Origin: Anaerolineae bacterium
GTDB lineage: Bacteria > Chloroflexota > Anaerolineae > Aggregatilineales > Phototrophicaceae
Direction of reading: 5' to 3'
DNA length: 44,104 bases
NCBI GenBank assembly: GCA_022843385.1
Contig: JALHNT010000060.1
Location: 1 to 44,104, forward strand
Below, piece after piece: positions 39,675-44,104 of this stretch; position 1 is the stretch's first letter, and each line of letters opens with the position of its first letter. The notes below the pieces were generated by a model, which was given only the letters and a program-made list of their open reading frames with translations, was not told where the DNA came from and made no database searches. Both the position numbers and the translations under genes were made by a program.

Positions 39675-40795
39675 TCGAACAGGGACTCATCGACGCACTC
39701 AATGACTCATTGGATCGGCTGGCAGCGGGTCAGACCATTGACGACTGCCTGCGAGCGCATCCCGACTTTGCCCGCGATCTGCGTCTGCTGCTGGAAGTCG
39801 GGATGGTGACGCGCCGCGCTCAACTCCCTGTGCCGGATCTGAGCGACTCGCGGGAACGGGTGCGCCAGCGCTTTGAAGAGGCGGTCGAGTCGATGCCGAT
39901 CCCCGCCCGTCGAGGGCGCGCCCCCTGGGGACTGCTGCTAGCAGCGGTGCTGCTCTTATTGGGCGGGCTGGTGATTTTCGCCCTGTCACAGCAGGATGAT
40001 GACGATGATGTGCTGCCAACGCTCACACCGACCCTGACCGTCACCGAGTCGGCCACGTCAATGCCGCCGACCGCGACGCTGACCCATACGCCGACAGTGA
40101 CAGCCTCGATCACACCCGTGCCGCCAACGGCGACACTGACCTATACGCCGATGGTGACTGCCTCGGTCACACCTGTACCGCCAACGGCGACGCTGACTCA
40201 TACACCGACGGTCACGACCTCGGTCACGCCCGTGCCGCCAACGGTGACGCTGACCCAGACGGCAACGGTAACGGCCTCGGTCACACCCGTGCCGCCGACG
40301 GCGACGCTGACCCATACGCCGACGGTGACGGCCTCATCAACACGCCGTCCTACCCAGACTCCGACGCGCCGTCCGACGCAAACCGCGACGCCAACCCCCA
40401 GCGGGACACAACTGCCGAACGGCTGCATCATCAGTCCGCCATCGAGTTGGGTGTCCTATGCCCTGCGCGCTGGTGATACGCTCTCCGGTCTGGCCGGGGC
40501 AACCGGGACGACGGTGGACGAAATCCTGCGCGTCAACTGCCTGGATAATCCGCGTTCGCTGATTGTTGGACAGTCGATCTTGCTGCCATCGATCCCGGCG
40601 GCGAATCCCCCCTCAGGAGGCGGCAGCGGGAATTCGGGCAGTGGGAATTCCGGTAGTGGGAATTCTGGCTCTGGTAACTCCGGCTCTGGCAACTCCGGCT
40701 CCGGCGGTGGCGGGGATGATGATGACGATGGCGATGATGATGGAGGCCATAGCGGCAGTGGCAACAGCGGCAGTGGGGGTGGCGGCGATGATTAA
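39671..40795 (+). CDS. Membrane-anchored LysM protein, candidate anti-sigma factor
   Basis: A 374-residue protein overlapping the sigma gene by ATGA. The N-terminal ~80 residues are cytoplasmic and helical (LNDSLDRLAAGQTIDDCLRA, DFARDLRLLLEVG), like short domains often found after Chloroflexota sigma genes. One transmembrane helix follows (about 86-105). Outside lie five 19-residue repeats rich in Thr and Pro (132-222), then a LysM domain (about 262-307: YALRAGDTLSGLAGATGTTV, LIVGQSILLP) that should bind peptidoglycan or chitin-like glycans. The chain ends in Gly-Ser-Asn repeats and Asp runs. The plan fits a wall-sensing anti-sigma factor: cytoplasmic sigma clamp, membrane pass, spacer, glycan binder. 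The anti-sigma role is inferred from coupling and topology. Confidence 0.82.
   Translation: MIEQGLIDALNDSLDRLAAGQTIDDCLRAHPDFARDLRLLLEVGMVTRRAQLPVPDLSDSRERVRQRFEEAVESMPIPARRGRAPWGLLLAAVLLLLGGLVIFALSQQDDDDDVLPTLTPTLTVTESATSMPPTATLTHTPTVTASITPVPPTATLTYTPMVTASVTPVPPTATLTHTPTVTTSVTPVPPTVTLTQTATVTASVTPVPPTATLTHTPTVTASSTRRPTQTPTRRPTQTATPTPSGTQLPNGCIISPPSSWVSYALRAGDTLSGLAGATGTTVDEILRVNCLDNPRSLIVGQSILLPSIPAANPPSGGGSGNSGSGNSGSGNSGSGNSGSGNSGSGGGGDDDDDGDDDGGHSGSGNSGSGGGGDD
40064..40336 (+). repeat. In-gene 57-bp tandem repeat (Thr/Pro spacer)
   Basis: Units of 19 codons (PPTATLTHTPTVTASVTPV type) begin at residues 132, 151, 170, 189 and 208 of the LysM protein; the last is partial. Differences between units are mainly conservative. 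The array forms an extended stalk between membrane and LysM domain, and its length could vary between strains. Confidence 0.88.
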
Positions 40796-40837
40796 TCGCC
40801 GCAAGGGATGGGTTTGAGTAGTGCGCTGGGGCTGACA

Positions 40838-40857
40838 ATTGTTATACTGGCAACAAT
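40838..40857 (+). promoter_or_regulatory. Inverted repeat over a -10 element upstream of the GH31 gene
   Basis: ATTGTT (40838-40843) and AACAAT (40852-40857) are perfect 6-bp arms around 8 bases and overlap TATACT (40843-40848), a good -10. The site lies 25 bases before the glycosidase ATG. It has the size and position of a repressor operator, possibly of a LacI-type sugar regulator. No clear -35 was found. Confidence 0.4.
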
Positions 40858-40881
40858 CTTCAGCCCAATCCAGGAGCGCCC

Positions 40882-43275
40882 ATGCGCATCGTCATCCCCG
40901 GCGGCGTCCGCCCGCTTGAACCGTTGAGCTTTCGCGGCAGTCGTGGCGAACAGTTCACCATCAATGTGCTGGATCACGATCTGATCCGCGTCCGGCATCA
41001 CCCGGATGGTGCAGCGAGGCTGGATCGCACCTGGCTTGTCGTCGGGAGCGATGGTGAGACTCCGCGCGAGGGGCGTTCCCGTGATGATCTCAGCCCGTTC
41101 CCCCAACCGGCTTATGAGCTGAAGCGGACGGCGGATCAGTGGACGCTTCAAACCGAGAAGCTGCGGCTGGAGATTCACCTGGGGGATTTCCACCTAGAAT
41201 GGTACGACAGGGTCGGGCAGCGGTTCGCCGCTGATCTGCGCCGCCGCGCCTACGCCTATGACCAGCAGAGTGGGGCGGTTTATCACTATCTGGAACGACG
41301 GGCTGATGAGCTGTACTACGGCTTCGGCGAGCGCTCGGGCCGGCTGGATAAACACGGGCGGCGCTTCCGCATGGTCAATGTCGATGCCCTGGGTTACGAT
41401 GCCGAGAATGGCGATCCCCTCTATAAACACATCCCGTTCTACATCACCTGGCTGCCGGAGCAGCAGATCGCCTATGGCCTGTTCTACGACAATCTGGCGA
41501 CCAGCGTCTTCGACATGGGCAGCGAGATCGATGCTTTCTGGGGCTTCTACCGTTACTATCAGGCCGAGGCCGGTGATCTGGATTATTACCTGCTCTACGG
41601 TCCCTCGATCCCGGCGGTGGTTGAACGCTTCGTCCGGTTGACAGGACGGCCCGCCCTGCCGCCGCGCTGGTCACTGGGTTATCTCGGCTCGACCATGAGC
41701 TACACCGAAGCGCCGGATGCCCAGGAGCAGCTCAAGCAATTCGTCCATCACTGCCAGCAGCATGACATCCCCTGCGATATGTTCCATCTGTCATCCGGCT
41801 ATTCCACCAACGAAAGCGGACGGCGCTATGTCTTCACCTGGAATCGGTCGCGTGTTCCCGATCCACCAGCCATGACCGATCACTTTCATCAGGCCGGGAT
41901 ACAGGTGGGTGCCAACATCAAGCCCTACCTGCTAAAGGATCATCCGCAGTACGAAACGCTGCGAGCGCAGGGCGGCTTCATTCAATCCCCCGAAGGCGAC
42001 CAGCCGATGCCGAGCCAGTTCTGGAGTGGTGGCGCGTTCGAGACTGGCGACGGCGCGTATGTCGATTTCACCAGCGAGGCCGGTTATCGCTGGTGGCAGG
42101 CGCAGGCGACGGCAGCGCTGCTGGAGATGGGCATCGACGCGCTGTGGAATGACAACAACGAGTTCGAAATCTGGGACGATCAGGCGCGTTGTGATGGCTT
42201 CGGCCAGCCGATCCCGATGGCGCTGGCCCGTCCGCTGCAAACGCTGCTGATGGGACGGGCGTCGTATGAGGCGCTGCAAACCTTCGCCCCGGATCAGCGT
42301 CCGTTTGTGCTGACCCGTTCCGGCTGCCCCGGCATCCAGCGCTACGCCCAGACCTGGTCGGGCGATAACAGCACCTCGTGGCACAGCCTGCGCTACAACC
42401 TGCCGATGGGATTGGGGATGAGTCTGTCCGGCATCGCCAACACCGGTCATGATGTCGGCGGCTTCTTCGGTCCCGCGCCCGACCCGGAATTGTTCGTCCG
42501 CTGGGTGCAGTGTGGCGTGTTTCACCCGCGCTTCACCATTCACTCCTGGAACACCGACGGCACGGTCAACGAACCCTGGATGCACCCGGAGGTGCTGCCC
42601 ATCGTGCGCCAGTGGATGCAGTTCCGCTACCGTCTGCTGCCGCTGCTCCACCGCCTGTTGTGGCAATCACACCGCACCGGTCAGCCGATCATCCGTCCGC
42701 TGGTCTATGCCTATCCGGCTGATCCGCGCTGCTGGCGCGAGTCATTCCAGTTCATGCTGGGCGAGTCGCTGCTGGTTGCGCCGGTGGTTGAACCCGGTGC
42801 GAGGACGTGGCCGGTCTATCTGCCGGCTGGAAGCGAGTGGTGCGATTTCTACAGTGGTCAATGGTACAGCGGCGGGCGCTCGGTGGTGGTCGATGCGCCG
42901 CTGGATCGCATCCCGCTGCTGGTGGCGTCAGGCGGCCTGATCCCGCTGGGCAAGGTCATGGCGCATGTCGGCGCACAGCCGGACGATGTGCGCGAAGTCT
43001 ATGCTTATCCCCGTCAGGGGCACAGCCAGCTCACCCTGATCGATGACGACGGACGCACGCTGGGCTATCAGCGCGGCGAATACAGCGAACTCGTGCTGGA
43101 GATGACAGCGGATGAGGCGATTCATTTCAGCCTGACCACGCGCCACGCCGGTTATCCACTGCCGTACAAGACGCTTGATATTCTGCTTCCTGTTGGTGAA
43201 AGCCGCCCGGTCAGCGGTGGCGTTGAAGCCGGTACGCGCGACAGACGGCGGCTGGTTCAGATCGCGGTGTCCTGA
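40882..43275 (+). CDS. Glycoside hydrolase family 31 (alpha-glucosidase/xylosidase)
   Basis: A 797-residue GH31 enzyme that releases terminal alpha-linked glucose or xylose. The N-terminal beta-sandwich reaches about residue 255, with LYYGFGERSGRLDKHGRRF as the family sequence. The TIM barrel begins near PPRWSLGYLGSTMSYTE. The nucleophile Asp lies in GIDALWNDNNEFEIWDD, where most relatives read DMNE. The acid/base Asp is in TWSGDNSTSWHSLRYNLP, and HDVGGFFG follows. C-terminal beta domains complete the enzyme. There is no signal peptide, so it is cytoplasmic. AGGAG five bases before the ATG at 40882 is a good ribosome site. The substrate cannot be fixed from sequence. Confidence 0.93.
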   Translation: MRIVIPGGVRPLEPLSFRGSRGEQFTINVLDHDLIRVRHHPDGAARLDRTWLVVGSDGETPREGRSRDDLSPFPQPAYELKRTADQWTLQTEKLRLEIHLGDFHLEWYDRVGQRFAADLRRRAYAYDQQSGAVYHYLERRADELYYGFGERSGRLDKHGRRFRMVNVDALGYDAENGDPLYKHIPFYITWLPEQQIAYGLFYDNLATSVFDMGSEIDAFWGFYRYYQAEAGDLDYYLLYGPSIPAVVERFVRLTGRPALPPRWSLGYLGSTMSYTEAPDAQEQLKQFVHHCQQHDIPCDMFHLSSGYSTNESGRRYVFTWNRSRVPDPPAMTDHFHQAGIQVGANIKPYLLKDHPQYETLRAQGGFIQSPEGDQPMPSQFWSGGAFETGDGAYVDFTSEAGYRWWQAQATAALLEMGIDALWNDNNEFEIWDDQARCDGFGQPIPMALARPLQTLLMGRASYEALQTFAPDQRPFVLTRSGCPGIQRYAQTWSGDNSTSWHSLRYNLPMGLGMSLSGIANTGHDVGGFFGPAPDPELFVRWVQCGVFHPRFTIHSWNTDGTVNEPWMHPEVLPIVRQWMQFRYRLLPLLHRLLWQSHRTGQPIIRPLVYAYPADPRCWRESFQFMLGESLLVAPVVEPGARTWPVYLPAGSEWCDFYSGQWYSGGRSVVVDAPLDRIPLLVASGGLIPLGKVMAHVGAQPDDVREVYAYPRQGHSQLTLIDDDGRTLGYQRGEYSELVLEMTADEAIHFSLTTRHAGYPLPYKTLDILLPVGESRPVSGGVEAGTRDRRRLVQIAVS

Positions 43276-43345
43276 TCCTCAACCTGATGGCGCAATCTTA
43301 TCTCCGCCTTTGGTCGGATGATTGACGATCCCAACCTCCTGTATG

Positions 43346-43358
43346 GTGATGACATCAC
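43346..43358. promoter_or_regulatory. 13-bp palindrome GTGATGACATCAC
   Basis: A perfect dyad around a central A, in the 186-bp gap after the GH31 gene and 104 bases before the small membrane peptide gene. It has the form of a GntR- or CRP-like half-site pair, but no matching regulator is nearby. Confidence 0.3.
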
Positions 43359-43461
43359 ATCGTTCCGCAACAAATGAGCAATTTTTGAGCAGCAAGTGAT
43401 CTGGTCAATAAACGCTCAGTGGCGTTATGGTGTGTATGCCTTGATGCAGGAGGACATCATC

Positions 43462-43614
43462 ATGACTGCAATACCCCGTCGATTCACGCTGGATACCCCA
43501 CAAACACGCCCATCGACATTCCGGTGGCCGGTTCTGCGCCCATTGCTCTGGACAGGCGCAGCGGTCATCATCGGCCTGATCGGGCCATTCCTCGCCTGGC
43601 TGGTGCTGGGCTGA
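43462..43614 (+). CDS. Small single-pass membrane protein (50 aa)
   Basis: A 50-residue peptide with a basic, Pro-rich start (MTAIPRRFTLDTPQTRPSTF) and one C-terminal transmembrane helix (LLWTGAAVIIGLIGPFLAWL). A strong AGGAGG lies eight bases before the ATG at 43462, which makes translation likely despite the size. The frame is open further upstream but without a ribosome site. Function is unknown; it could be a small regulatory or accessory membrane protein for the secreted product encoded next. Confidence 0.65.
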   Translation: MTAIPRRFTLDTPQTRPSTFRWPVLRPLLWTGAAVIIGLIGPFLAWLVLG

Positions 43615-43678
43615 TCGCATCCATTCGGTGAACCAACAGTCGTTGTGACTGTTTCATACACAAAGGGGAAAGAGGACT

Positions 43679-44104
43679 ATGTTTACTTTTCGTTCTTCGC
43701 GTTTGCTGTTGCTGACTGTGATTCTGCTGCTGACTGGCCTGCTGGCGCTGCCGGTGGGGGCGCAGGATGCCCCGCCCATGCCGCCGCTGCCGGGAGAACT
43801 GGTGATCGGCGACCTGAATGCTCCGCGTGGCATCGCTTTTGATGCCGCTGGTAACCTGATCGTCGCTGTCGCTGGCAGTGGTGGCGAAACCGAGTTGGTG
43901 CTGCCCGGCCCAGAAGGCGAAGCCACTATGATGCTTGGCATGAGTGGCAAAATTATCTCGGTTGCGCCGGATGGTACCGCTTCTGACATGATTGCCGGTT
44001 TCCCAAGCTACGCTGCCCCCAGCGAAACCATCGGCCTCTACCGCGCCATCCCGCAGGGCGATTCGCTCTGGGTGGTCTTCAGCGGTTCGGGCGCGGCGAC
44101 CACC
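43679..44104 (+). CDS. ScyD/ScyE-like secreted beta-propeller protein, N-terminal part
   Basis: The frame is open to the window end, so only the first 142 residues are visible. A signal peptide covers about 1-29 (LLLLTVILLLTGLLALPVGA, then QDA). The mature part starts with LNAPRGIAFDAAGNLIVAVAGSGG, the NHL/YVTN-type blade of ScyD/ScyE family secreted proteins, then GKIISVAPDGT and FPSYAAPSETIGLYRA. GAGG and a purine run precede the ATG at 43679. Function is unknown: the family is named from the scytonemin cluster of cyanobacteria but is widespread. The 3' part lies beyond the contig. Confidence 0.82.
   Translation, partial: MFTFRSSRLLLLTVILLLTGLLALPVGAQDAPPMPPLPGELVIGDLNAPRGIAFDAAGNLIVAVAGSGGETELVLPGPEGEATMMLGMSGKIISVAPDGTASDMIAGFPSYAAPSETIGLYRAIPQGDSLWVVFSGSGAATT

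Noticed and set aside
1..44104. tRNA, rRNA or riboswitch genes
   Set aside because: No tRNA cloverleaf, rRNA segment or well-known riboswitch core was recognised by reading; short structured RNAs could still be missed without a covariance search.

Overview
The window looks like one metagenome-type contig from a GC-rich bacterium, most likely a Chloroflexota member of the Anaerolineae kind. This is an inference from gene content: a eukaryote-like Ser/Thr kinase fused to a response regulator, a double-FHA protein, secreted Thr/Pro-rich 'TPTP' proteins with an ECF sigma factor, an Hsp20-Lon pair and a GT-C type membrane glycosyltransferase. No rRNA, tRNA or CRISPR array was seen. The first 13 bases are identical to the 3' end of the Illumina adapter, and genes are cut at both ends, so the window is probably a whole contig with an untrimmed left end.

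Layout. 1-2.4 kb: the tail of an aldo/keto reductase and a kinase-receiver-LuxR fusion. 2.6-6.3 kb (minus): an apparent operon of FGGY sugar kinase, SAM methyltransferase and UDP-sugar 4,6-dehydratase, suggesting surface-glycan metabolism. 6.4-9.7 kb: Ada (alkylation repair and regulator) and an isolated xanthine-dehydrogenase-type molybdenum subunit. 10-12.7 kb: a HEAT-like membrane protein, a CoA-binding protein, and a cyclic-nucleotide-binding protein paired with an 80-residue protein. 12.7-17.6 kb (minus): GlpM/DUF3147-like protein, GNAT, EamA transporter and GT-C glycosyltransferase.

17.6-20.8 kb is the accessory part. It has an intergenic mosaic of degenerate 7-mers and 9-mers, a truncated copy of a nearby gene, short fragments resembling an Rhs/YD repeat and a transposase, an AT-rich orphan gene and two small genes of unknown function. 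21-24.3 kb carries an iron(III)-type ABC permease and ATPase without a binding protein. 24.3-27.1 kb has a Tat-exported metallo-beta-lactamase-fold protein and a TetR-epimerase operon preceded by three 21-bp operator-like repeats. 27.3-27.7 kb is a deletion scar joining the tails of two divergent genes, one of them a second copy of the MBL-fold gene. MFS, FHA and M24 peptidase genes follow.

31.4-37.6 kb is one co-directional run: hsp20, lon, a lone receiver, an epimerase and a large PHP + AlbA_2-like fusion. 38-40.8 kb holds a secreted acidic-repeat protein, an ECF sigma factor and, overlapping it by 4 bp, a membrane protein with an extracellular LysM domain, which I read as a candidate envelope-sensing sigma/anti-sigma system. 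A GH31 glycosidase, a 50-residue membrane peptide and the start of a ScyD/ScyE-like secreted protein close the window. The strongest candidates for new biology are the sigma/LysM/acidic-repeat locus, the Lon-associated PHP-AlbA_2 protein and the three-site TetR control region. Family assignments come from reading motifs; no database search was made.
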